Shown here piece by piece: positions 1 to 6,136 of a stretch of 6,640 bases of DNA. The DNA lies in the NCBI GenBank assembly GCA_030037185.1, contig JASHRR010000871.1, forward strand, positions 1-6,640, given 5' to 3'. The notes under the pieces are model-generated. The model searched no databases. It saw only the letters and a program-made list of their open reading frames with translations, and was not told the origin of the DNA. The translations under genes and the position numbers were made by a program. The number at the start of each line of letters is the position of its first letter. The first letter of the stretch is position 1. Origin of the DNA: Xanthobacteraceae bacterium. Lineage in GTDB: Bacteria > Pseudomonadota > Alphaproteobacteria > Rhizobiales > Xanthobacteraceae.

Positions 1-191
1 TTGATGATCTGCGCGTGCGGTCCGAGATATGACTTCCAGAGCTGAAGTGAACCACCCCTTCCGCTGCCGATTTCGATCAGGCAGGGTCTGCTCACAAAGC
101 GGCCGAAGCGTCGCTCATAGACAGGGAAATAATGTTTCCATTTATGGGCCGTGCGCTTGTCATGGTTGAGAAAGAGAGACCAAAGGGACAT
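1..191 (-). CDS. Class I SAM-dependent methyltransferase-like protein, N-terminal part (truncated by window edge)
   Basis: The visible 63 residues begin at the ATG at 191-189. This is the only usable start after an in-frame stop at 242-240. Residues 16-28 read HKWKHYFPVYERR and are followed at 39-48 by IEIGSGRGGS, a typical glycine-rich motif I for SAM binding, then LQLWKSYLGPHAQII, which resembles the second strand region of the Rossmann fold. The HKWxHYFPxYE lead-in before motif I is a pattern I associate with a group of bacterial methyltransferases and cephalosporin-hydroxylase-like proteins found in polysaccharide and secondary-metabolite clusters. The acceptor is unknown because the rest of the protein lies outside the window. 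It is on the same strand as the sulfotransferase whose stop is at 309, with a 117-base gap, so co-transcription is plausible. No strong ribosome binding site is seen upstream. The family call is fairly sure; the specific function is not. Confidence 0.75.
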   Translation of the reverse strand, partial: MSLWSLFLNHDKRTAHKWKHYFPVYERRFGRFVSRPCLIEIGSGRGGSLQLWKSYLGPHAQII

Positions 192-308
192 CGTCGATTT
201 CGCTATGGGTTGGTGTCTTGCGCAGATGTACGCAGATATTTAGAGCAAAACGGTAGTATTGCTAGAGAGCGGATTCTGGTCATGTTTGTTAACAATCGTA
301 GCCCATAT

Positions 309-1085
309 TCAGCGCAAGCGCTCCCAGTTACGTGCCGCCTGATGCCGACTGATCGTGCTCACTGGAATGCCGTAACCGAGTGTTTTGAACACCCGCCGAT
401 GCCGCCACCAGATCCGCAGGGTTACGGCCGGCGGTACCACACTTCGCCATAGGCCCGGTTGGCCGCGCCAGCCGTGCCGATTGGGCGTGCCCCGAAACAC
501 ATCAAGTCGGTTTCTTTCCAGCGCGGCTGGGAGCCGCTGGGGGGATTCTCCGAGCGATCGTATCAGTCCAGCGAAGCCCTTGATAGGGTCGCAAACAAGA
601 TCCTCATAACGGAATCGTATCGCGGTAGGATCATGCCACCACTGATAGCTGATACTCAGGAGATTCTCTGCTCCCCAGCTCGTGGCGTAAGACACGAATG
701 GTCGAGACGCAGGTGGGTGATCGCCGATATCAGTTGGAAATTCTGCGTTACCCTCCAGCCAACGTGCGATTAGAGGTTCATACGGAGCAAAATGCCAGGC
801 TGATATTAAGACGTCGAGCGGATGACGGGAGATAACCAGACGGCTGAATCCGTTGGCCTGCAGGTACTTCTGAAAATTTGGTTCGCGGTACCAGTGAATC
901 TGCAAAACTGTCCGTTCCGGCAAATCGGGCGGTATATCACGCGGGTTGTGTACGGCTATTTCATGCAAATCTAGTGCGTCACGCAGAACCGAGCGCGTCC
1001 AGCTATTGCCGCACCGCGGCGTGCCAATGATCGCAACTCTTTTGCCTCTTGGAGAGCTACTCTCTTGGTCATCGATGGTAACCAT
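309..1085 (-). CDS. Sulfotransferase (PAPS-dependent, Sulfotransfer_1-like)
   Basis: A 258-residue protein expected to transfer sulfate from PAPS to a hydroxyl or amine of an unknown acceptor, probably in the cytoplasm. The landmarks of the cytosolic-type sulfotransferase fold appear in order. GTPRCGNSWT at 21-30 corresponds to the 5'-phosphosulfate loop (the family YPKSGTTW). QIHW with His64 sits where the catalytic His is expected. SRHPLDVLISAWHF at 86-99 matches the 3'-phosphate-binding RNPRDVxVSxYHF. FRYEDLVCDP at 158-167 matches the YEDL motif. GWRGQPGLWRS at 205-215 matches the C-terminal RKGxxGDWK PAPS loop. The length is normal for the family. The frame is open up to 1274, but I chose the ATG at 1085 because GGAGG lies 10 bases upstream and the conserved domain starts only about 17 residues later. 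The first PAPS loop has Arg-Cys in place of the usual Lys-Ser, a variation seen in bacterial members. Its neighbour is a methyltransferase on the same strand, and a second sulfotransferase diverges from it, suggesting a glycan or lipid decoration locus. The substrate cannot be read from the sequence; it does not match NodH or NoeE as I know them. Confidence 0.9.
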   Translation of the reverse strand: MVTIDDQESSSPRGKRVAIIGTPRCGNSWTRSVLRDALDLHEIAVHNPRDIPPDLPERTVLQIHWYREPNFQKYLQANGFSRLVISRHPLDVLISAWHFAPYEPLIARWLEGNAEFPTDIGDHPPASRPFVSYATSWGAENLLSISYQWWHDPTAIRFRYEDLVCDPIKGFAGLIRSLGESPQRLPAALERNRLDVFRGTPNRHGWRGQPGLWRSVVPPAVTLRIWWRHRRVFKTLGYGIPVSTISRHQAARNWERLR

Positions 1086-1095
1086 GGTGTTTTCG

Positions 1096-1100
1096 CCTCC
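1096..1100 (-). promoter_or_regulatory. Ribosome binding site deciding the sulfotransferase start
   Basis: On the minus strand GGAGG is followed by 10 bases and then ATG at 1085. It is the best Shine-Dalgarno match near this frame and argues for the 258-residue form over the 321-residue form that would start at 1274. Confidence 0.65.
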
Positions 1101-1979
1101 AATGGGTCGGTAAACAATTTCTTCGAAACGTGTGCGACCAGTCCAGCAAACGGGGATTCGTCGCCGTCGAGTGCCCGCCCTTCGCAATCTTTGCAGAAGT
1201 CCGCTCGATTTAAGTGCCATTGTGCAATTCCGCCGACTTGGAATCGGATGCGATTGTCGCGCCTTCGCGATCATGGAATGGCAGTGCCACCTTAGCTCGT
1301 TTGGCTTCGGACTACGGTCGGTTCAATAACATTGCCTTGGCGGCGATATGGCGGATCTGCGTCCTTCCTGAGCCGCTCGATCTCGTCGCCCGCCTCGCAT
1401 ACAAATCGAGCGAGACAACGCCCTTGATGCAGGCGCGTTCGCGACGAACGCGTCATCGTCGCGGCGGCGTCCCACTAAACGTGGATACGGCCCGCACAAG
1501 TGGGCGCCACAACGGCCTCCTTGAAAAAGCCGCTCAACTGCCGATTGCCTCGGTCCTTTTGAAAGGCGCCAATAGTCGGGCCAACCGACGAACTGCCGTA
1601 CGGAAACCTCACGCTGCACTTATCCTGAATGTGCCGGTGGAGCGCTTCGGTCCTCGATTTCGTTTGTGGTTGTGGCCGGCTGGCGCGTGTTTGAATTTCG
1701 GCCGCCGTTTCATCTTTACGGCTTTGGTCGCACTCCGGGTATTTACCTAGGGTGATACCTCGAGTTACTGCCCCCTCCGCGTTTTTCTATGATAAGCGAC
1801 AGCCTGAGTTCGGTCAGAGACGCGGTGCCACACGCCACTCACGGCGGACCGCAACACACGGGATCTTGCTCGATGGGACCTTGCCTTATGCCAAATTTAC
1901 ATCATTGCAAAGAATTAATGTGATTGTTTTTCGTAGACGTTCAAGATGACTTCGCGCGTGCCCGTCACCGTGAGAACGC

Positions 1980-2123
1980 ATGAATTCAAAAACCCGCTTA
2001 TGCGTCTTCCGGTGCTGCCAAGAGGACGCTCGCAAAGACCCTTATCGTCTTGTTAAGGCCGTAGCGTTCAATGGCGACGACGTCCACGGCAACATCAAAC
2101 CACGACCCCGGGTTCTCTCATGA
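1980..2123 (+). CDS. Possible small protein of 47 residues (doubtful)
   Basis: An ATG-started frame of 47 codons. GTGAG lies a few bases upstream as a weak ribosome binding site. The product contains CVFRCCQEDARKDPYRLVKA and later FNGDDVHGNIKPRPRVLS; this composition looks more protein-like than the surrounding translations, with charged and hydrophobic residues alternating. No known family is recognised. Its stop overlaps the ATG of a following 37-codon frame (ATGA at 2120-2123), so it could be the first of a set of translationally coupled small ORFs or a fragment of a decayed gene. Low confidence. Confidence 0.2.
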   Translation: MNSKTRLCVFRCCQEDARKDPYRLVKAVAFNGDDVHGNIKPRPRVLS

Positions 2124-2233
2124 AAACCGCGTCTAGCATGTTGGCTGTGCGAGCGCATCCGCACGATACCGCCATTGCGGACTTTATCTGTCCGACGCCT
2201 GAAATCGGTGGGTCTTCGGAAAAGCCTTGGTGA
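2120..2233 (+). CDS. Possible small protein of 37 residues, ATGA-overlapped (doubtful)
   Basis: A 37-codon frame whose ATG lies inside the stop of the preceding 47-codon frame. The product includes MLAVRAHPHDTAIADF and ends GGSSEKPW. Its own TGA at 2231-2233 overlaps a GTG at 2230 that opens the next frame. There is no clear ribosome binding site and no recognisable family. It may be chance, or part of a frame-shifted remnant running 1980-2454. Confidence 0.12.
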   Translation: MKTASSMLAVRAHPHDTAIADFICPTPEIGGSSEKPW

Positions 2234-2454
2234 TTTGGATGGACAGAATTAGCGGCGGCCGCCTCGCCGATACCGACAAGCCCTTTAGTCCGCGCGCACG
2301 GCCGATCGCACGCGTTGCAATTGGGCAGCGCGGATTTCAGGGTTCAACCCTCGCCGCCCGAGCGCTCTTTTCGTTCGACGGCACCAGCGATTCCATGACG
2401 GCCAGCGACGGCTCGAGGGGGGTGTCAGGCGTGGAGATCAAGCCTGCATTGTAG
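2230..2454 (+). CDS. Possible small protein of about 74 residues (doubtful)
   Basis: The frame is open from the TTG at 2227 or the GTG at 2230; the latter overlaps the stop of the preceding small frame as GTGA. An internal ATG at 2239 is also possible. Codons are mostly G/C at the third position, which is mildly coding-like in such a genome. The product contains RLADTDKPFSPRARPIARVA and SFDGTSDSMTASDGSRG; no family is recognised. It ends about 145 bases before the preferred start of the second sulfotransferase, on the same strand. Confidence 0.15.
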   Translation: MIWMDRISGGRLADTDKPFSPRARPIARVAIGQRGFQGSTLAARALFSFDGTSDSMTASDGSRGVSGVEIKPAL

Positions 2455-2586
2455 TGCGTCATACTCGAGGAGTTGGCAACAGCAGTCCGCTGTCGCGGTG
2501 GGGGATACACGATTGAGCCAATCAGATCAGCCGAGAAGTTCGAAGCGATCTCGGCGGTTTGCGAACGGGCGCAGGATCGATGCAGT

Positions 2587-2591
2587 GGAGG
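2587..2591 (+). promoter_or_regulatory. Ribosome binding site supporting the GTG start at 2600
   Basis: GGAGG is followed by 8 bases and then GTG at 2600, in frame with the sulfotransferase. The farther upstream in-frame starts (GTG 2498, TTG 2513) have no such match, apart from a G-run just before 2513. Confidence 0.5.
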
Positions 2592-2599
2592 CTGCCGGA

Positions 2600-3979
2600 G
2601 TGGGGCACGATGGTGTCATCAAGGATATCACGTCTCGGCAAAGGACGTGTCTCGTCGTGCTGGGGATGCATCGCTCAGGTACGAGCGCGCTGACGCGGGT
2701 TCTAAATATCTGCGGTGCGACACTTCCGCGTAACACTATGGCGGCCGGACTCGGCAACGAGACTGGACATTGGGAGCCGCAAAAACTCGTCGATTTTCAC
2801 GACGAGGTGCTTTCCGAACTCGACAGCAACTGGCACGACTGGCACGCCTTGGACGTCTCGAGGCTGACAGCTCAATGCCGCGCGCAGATCAAAGCCCGGA
2901 TGACTGAAATCATAGCTGCCGAGTACGGCGAAGCCTCGCTGTTCGTCGTCAAGGATCCGCGTATTTGCCGTTTCGCGCCCCTCTTTTTTGAAGCGTTGAC
3001 GGAAGTCGGCATCAGCGCCCGCAGCGTCCACATATTTCGCAACCCACTCGAAGTCGCTCAATCGCTCGAGCACCGTAACGGCATGCCACAAGAGGAGGCG
3101 AGCCTGCTATGGCTGCGTCACGTTCTCGATGCTGAAATTGCGACCCGTGGGACCAAGCGCGCGGTCTTATATTACGGCGACCTGCTGACGGACTGGAAAA
3201 ACGAACTTCAGCGTGTCTCAGTCGGCACGGGATGCGTCTGGCCAAATCCTGCAGAAGATGTGGCTGAACATGTGCAGCGTTTCCTCGACCCGGGGCAGCG
3301 TCATCACGTGCTTTCCACCGAAGACATTATGCTTGATTCGAGGATGTGCGATTGGGTTTCCGAGGTCTATGGCGCCTTGCACCGGTTGCGTCAGAGTCCG
3401 GCATCGCCAACGGCGCTCTCCACCATTGATCGGGTGCGTCGCGAATTCGATAAATCTGCTCCGGTCATCAGCCTGCTGCAACGTGAGCTGCGCGTTCGAT
3501 TGGAGACTGAGACAGCAGCCGTTCGGGCGCAACTGTCATCGGTGCAGGATGCCATCGCTACACTGGTCGGAAACGCACAACAAGCCGCGGTGTTGACAAC
3601 AAGGCTCGTCGAGGCCCGTGCTCAGGTCGCCTCCGAGTTAGCTCAGATCAACGGCGCATCAGATCGCTGCACCGGGTCGAGGCGCCGGCATGCGAAAGCC
3701 ATCGATAATATCGGACGGGCATCGACAGCCCTTGCAGAATGCGCAGCCAAAATGCTGCACCCTCCCACCGAAGCGGTGATGACAGTCGATAACCGAAATA
3801 GATCTACCTCACCTGTGTCGATGGTCGGCAACTATTCTGCGCTGCAGTCCATCCTGATCGCCGAGCTCGCAGAGCTTACCCAATGGCTGGAAAGCCTTTC
3901 CAGGCGATCGTCACCGACTTTCGATAATCGTTGGCAGCGGCTGATTGCGCGACTGCGTGAATACATCGGGGGAACATGA
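2600..3979 (+). CDS. Sulfotransferase family protein with long helical C-terminal extension
   Basis: A 459-residue protein if started at GTG 2600, or 493 residues from GTG 2498. I prefer 2600 because of the GGAGG 8 bases upstream and because the extra 34 residues are basic and low in complexity. Numbering from 2600: CLVVLGMHRSGTSALTRVLN (17-36) is the P-loop-like 5'-phosphosulfate motif of bacterial sulfotransferases. NETGHWEP (53-60) is the usual companion motif. VVKDPRICRFAPLF (116-129) and HIFRNPLEVAQSLEHRNG (144-161) form the 3'-phosphate-binding region. LLWLRHVLDAE (169-179) and LYYGDLLTDW (190-199) complete the domain, which ends near residue 265. Residues about 275-350 are rich in Leu, Glu, Gln, Ala and Arg and predict a helical or coiled-coil segment (RELRVRLETETAAVRAQLSS). 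The last 100 residues include a polar linker and another Leu-rich helix. In known relatives this domain often sits beside or is fused to glycosyltransferases of surface polysaccharide clusters. The likely role is sulfation of a glycan, with the tail serving oligomerisation or partner binding. The substrate is unknown. Confidence 0.88.
   Translation: MGHDGVIKDITSRQRTCLVVLGMHRSGTSALTRVLNICGATLPRNTMAAGLGNETGHWEPQKLVDFHDEVLSELDSNWHDWHALDVSRLTAQCRAQIKARMTEIIAAEYGEASLFVVKDPRICRFAPLFFEALTEVGISARSVHIFRNPLEVAQSLEHRNGMPQEEASLLWLRHVLDAEIATRGTKRAVLYYGDLLTDWKNELQRVSVGTGCVWPNPAEDVAEHVQRFLDPGQRHHVLSTEDIMLDSRMCDWVSEVYGALHRLRQSPASPTALSTIDRVRREFDKSAPVISLLQRELRVRLETETAAVRAQLSSVQDAIATLVGNAQQAAVLTTRLVEARAQVASELAQINGASDRCTGSRRRHAKAIDNIGRASTALAECAAKMLHPPTEAVMTVDNRNRSTSPVSMVGNYSALQSILIAELAELTQWLESLSRRSSPTFDNRWQRLIARLREYIGGT
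3395..3652 (+). other. Predicted coiled-coil segment in the C-terminal tail of the sulfotransferase
   Basis: This stretch encodes residues with repeated hydrophobic positions separated by Glu, Arg and Gln, for example LLQRELRVRLETETAAVRAQ and TTRLVEARAQVASELAQING, with few helix breakers. The heptad-like pattern was judged by eye, not computed. Confidence 0.45.
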
Positions 3980-4290
3980 AACAGCAAAAGCTGCGCTCAA
4001 GCGGGGGCAAGATCTCCGCGACGCAGGAAACCGACCCGCACCGCTGCGGATGCGCACGCCTCGCGCCAGGGCGGCAACGGACAGTCGCAAGCGCGCCGTC
4101 AAGGTTACTAAATGAATCACCCGGCAGGCCGGGCCTTGATGCGGCCGTACTTGATGAGGTATCGGGGATCCGCGGGCCGAGAGCCGCGAGCGGCGGGCGT
4201 TGCTGGTCCCTCTTGGCGCAGGGAGGGCAATACTTGCAACGCAAGAACCGTGGTGCGCAAGCACAGGGCGCCGGGTTGACAACGCGTTGA
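3976..4290 (+). CDS. Possible 104-residue protein overlapping the sulfotransferase stop (doubtful)
   Basis: The ATG at 3976 lies inside the TGA of the preceding gene (ATGA), with GGGGGA just upstream, which is the classic arrangement for translational coupling. The product starts MKQQKLRSSGGKISATQETD and then becomes rich in Arg, Gly, Ala and Cys without any recognised motif. Three other readings of the same stretch (4282-3911 and 4301-3876 on minus, and shorter plus-strand frames) are equally open, as expected in GC-rich non-coding DNA. It could be a real small gene, the 5' remnant of a deleted operon member such as a glycosyltransferase, or noise. I recognise no family. Confidence 0.25.
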   Translation: MKQQKLRSSGGKISATQETDPHRCGCARLAPGRQRTVASAPSRLLNESPGRPGLDAAVLDEVSGIRGPRAASGGRCWSLLAQGGQYLQRKNRGAQAQGAGLTTR

Positions 4291-4596
4291 CGAACTTGCA
4301 AGTCGGCCTCGCTTCTATCGGTAGCTGCAGACGCAGCTTTTAGAGGGTCGAAGCCCGCCGACCAAGGCGAAGCTGCGAATGCGCTGGTCCTCCGGGCTCA
4401 GGGACCATACAAAAATCGATTGGTGCTTTTGCTTCGCCTCGCGGGGCGTCGCGTGCAATCGGGTACCACGGGATGTTGCCTGGGCAGGCACCGCAAACCG
4501 AGCACGAGGCTTGCTATCGACGCCGGCGGGAGACGGTCGTCCGAACGTCGAGAGCGCGGTTTCGCCCGGCAACCGGGACGGACACGTCGAGCCAAA
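3980..4596. other. Intergenic region between convergent genes
   Basis: About 617 bases separate the sulfotransferase stop from the dehydrogenase stop on the other strand. Apart from the doubtful 104-codon frame it shows small GC hairpins (CCCGG/CCGGG at 4120-4133; AGCTGC/GCAGCT at 4323-4338). No tRNA, transposase or strong terminator is visible. Frames 4315-4572 on minus and 4379-4741 on plus show no family motif. Confidence 0.5.
4323..4341 (+). terminator. Weak rho-independent terminator candidate
   Basis: A 6-bp perfect stem AGCTGC/GCAGCT with an AGAC loop is followed by a run of four T (4338-4341). It would end plus-strand transcription coming from the sulfotransferase. The stem is short and the T run minimal, so this is only a candidate. 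Confidence 0.25.
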
Positions 4597-5856
4597 TCAC
4601 GCCCTTCGCACCATGGCGGGCTTGAGATACTTGACGGTCGGCGCGCCGACCTGCTGCATGATGCCCAACAATTCGGCCCGCAGCAGCTCCAGCACACGCT
4701 CAACGCCGGCCTGGCCGAAGGCGCCGAGGCCCCAGATGTAGGGCCGTCCGATACCGACCGCGGTCGCGCCCATGCACAGCGCCTTGCAGACATCGGTGCC
4801 ACGGCGGAAGCCCGAGTCGACCAGGACCGGAATACGGCCGTTGACGGCTTCGATGATCTCCGGAAGCGCATCGATGGTGGAGCGGCCGGAGTCTTCGCTG
4901 CGGGCGCCGTGGTTTGACACAATGACGCCGTCATAGCCGTAGTCCGCCGCGAGCTTGGCGTCCTCCCAGGCGAGCAGACCCTTGATCACCACTTTCATCT
5001 TGGTGATGTCGCGCAGCCGCTTGAGGTAGTCCCAGGTCATCGCGGACGACTGGATGTTTCGCAGCCCCGACAGATCGACGCCCTGGTACATCGGCTTGTC
5101 GCCCTGATCGGTCTGGATACTGGTGCGGTCATGGCAAGCGTTGCAGTCGCGGGTGTCGGTGCGCGTCAGCCGGAACAAGGTCTCCTGGTTGCGGCCGCCG
5201 GAGCGATCGACCGTGACGGCGAGGGCCGTGCAGCCGGCATTCTCGGCTCGCTTGATGTGATGCGCCGCGACCTCGAACTCGTTGGTGGCGTAAAGCTGCA
5301 TCCAGATCGGCGCGCCCCGCGCCTTGATCACGTCCTCGACGCCGGTCGAGGTCTGCGTGGACAGAATCATCAGATGGTCGCCCGCCCTCGCGGCCCGGGC
5401 GACGCCGGATTCGCCATCCGGATGATAGGCCTTATGGCCGCCGACCGGACACAGCATGATCGGCGAGGAATATTTCACTCCCAGAATGTCGACGCTCATA
5501 TCGACCTTGCTGACATCGACCAAGCGCCGCGGCCGCAACTGGAATTTCAGGAAGCCTTCCCGATTGGCACGCAGCGTCACCTCGTCGTCGATGCCTGATG
5601 CCATGTAGCCGAAATGGGCGGGCGGCACGTTCTGACGCATTACCGGCTCGAAATCGAAGACGTTGATGGCCTCCTTCGGGGTCTTGATCAGATTGTTGGC
5701 ATCCAACGGCGCCCATATCAGCGGATCTGGCAGCTTCGCCTTTGGCGCTAGCGTTTCGGCAAGCGCGCGCGCATCCGCATAAGTGAGGGCTGAACTCGCG
5801 GCCAGGAACTGCAGGAACTTGCGGCGGCTCGCGGCCTGATGGATCTCATGTGACAT
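4597..5856 (-). CDS. Tat-exported FMN-dependent alpha-hydroxy-acid dehydrogenase with CxxCH motif
   Basis: A 419-residue protein of the lactate/glycolate/mandelate dehydrogenase family, predicted to oxidise a 2-hydroxy acid to the 2-oxo acid with bound FMN. Residues 10-16 SRRKFLQ followed by a hydrophobic stretch form a twin-arginine signal, so the folded flavoprotein is probably exported to the periplasm. Expected active-site residues by comparison with glycolate oxidase: Tyr84 (GYMASG), Tyr189 (MQLYA), Asp217 (TVDR), Lys292 (VIKG), His316 and Arg319 (SNHGAR). FMN-phosphate contacts are DSGFRRGTD (347-355) and GIGRPYIWG (368-376). At 224 there is Gln where the substrate-binding Arg (R164 of glycolate oxidase) would align without gaps. 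Residues 238-242 read CNACH, a heme-c attachment signature, in the loop between Asp217 and Lys292. The length is longer than the roughly 370-residue soluble oxidases because of the signal and this loop. ATG 5856 has GGGAGG 8 bases upstream. A periplasmic acceptor such as cytochrome c is likely. The substrate is not predictable. It is divergent from lpdA with no close operon partner visible. Confidence 0.95.
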   Translation of the reverse strand: MSHEIHQAASRRKFLQFLAASSALTYADARALAETLAPKAKLPDPLIWAPLDANNLIKTPKEAINVFDFEPVMRQNVPPAHFGYMASGIDDEVTLRANREGFLKFQLRPRRLVDVSKVDMSVDILGVKYSSPIMLCPVGGHKAYHPDGESGVARAARAGDHLMILSTQTSTGVEDVIKARGAPIWMQLYATNEFEVAAHHIKRAENAGCTALAVTVDRSGGRNQETLFRLTRTDTRDCNACHDRTSIQTDQGDKPMYQGVDLSGLRNIQSSAMTWDYLKRLRDITKMKVVIKGLLAWEDAKLAADYGYDGVIVSNHGARSEDSGRSTIDALPEIIEAVNGRIPVLVDSGFRRGTDVCKALCMGATAVGIGRPYIWGLGAFGQAGVERVLELLRAELLGIMQQVGAPTVKYLKPAMVRRA

Positions 5857-5864
5857 TTAAGATT

Positions 5865-5870
5865 CCTCCC
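5865..5870 (-). promoter_or_regulatory. Ribosome binding site of the alpha-hydroxy-acid dehydrogenase
   Basis: On the minus strand GGGAGG lies 8 bases before the ATG at 5856. This strong match fixes the start that includes the full twin-arginine signal. Confidence 0.7.
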
Positions 5871-6136
5871 GAATGATGCGCTGAAACAGCCCGATCCCAG
5901 CTTCGCCCAGACGGCGTCCGGTGCCAACAAAAACCGCCGGCAGCCTAAGGGCGCTTTTCCCGGTGCTGCGATCCCCATCAGCCGGCTGAAGCGGGCGATC
6001 AGACACAGTGATCTTGGCCAGTCACGTCTGTCAGCTATCGGCCGAAGACTTCAAATAATCAAAATCGCATTGCAGTGCCAGCAGCCAAGCGTTGTGCAGT
6101 GTGGATGGGATCGAGACTTAAGGGGCGGCGGCGCAG

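Larger units (their letters stand above)
1086..2497. other. Long gap between divergent sulfotransferase genes, no recognisable gene
   Basis: About 1.4 kb in which I recognise no protein family on either strand. It must hold the promoters of the two divergent transcription units, but no convincing -35/-10 pair stands out. The longest open frame is 1214-1750 on the plus strand (178 codons). Its product is arginine-rich and shows no motif; a minus-strand frame at 1619-1323 overlaps it and is equally featureless. The stretch at 1880-1950 is clearly more AT-rich than its surroundings. I found no tRNA, no transposase motif and no nod box. The most likely reading is decayed accessory DNA, possibly with remnants of genes or insertion sequences too altered to identify by eye. 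Confidence 0.5.

Noticed and set aside
132..773. Plus-strand frames 132-452, 385-609 and 459-773
   Set aside because: Antisense to the sulfotransferase and methyltransferase genes, with no recognisable protein features.
1086..1274. N-terminal extension of the first sulfotransferase (321-residue form)
   Set aside because: The frame is open to 1274, but the extra 63 residues are Arg-rich and unlike any sulfotransferase N-terminus, and a good GGAGG serves the ATG at 1085.
1880..1950. AT-rich stretch examined as a nod box
   Set aside because: The expected ATC-N9-GAT motifs with conserved spacing are absent.
2141..2158. GG-N10-GC pattern resembling a sigma-54 promoter
   Set aside because: Only the GG/GC dinucleotides and part of TTGGC agree; the TTGCA half is missing and there is no clear gene at the right distance.
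4120..4133. CCCGG/CCGGG hairpin as a terminator
   Set aside because: The stem has only 5 bp and no T run follows on either strand.
4398..4934. Open frames antisense or out of frame to the dehydrogenase (4398-4934 minus, 4420-4917 plus, 5131-5598 plus)
   Set aside because: They lie wholly or partly over the clear dehydrogenase gene and are shadows caused by high third-position GC; no motifs.
6030..6049. GTCAGCTATCGGCCGAAG resembling the start of a rhizobial tts box
   Set aside because: Only the first half agrees with the consensus as I know it, the later conserved positions fail, and there is no type III effector or secretion gene downstream.
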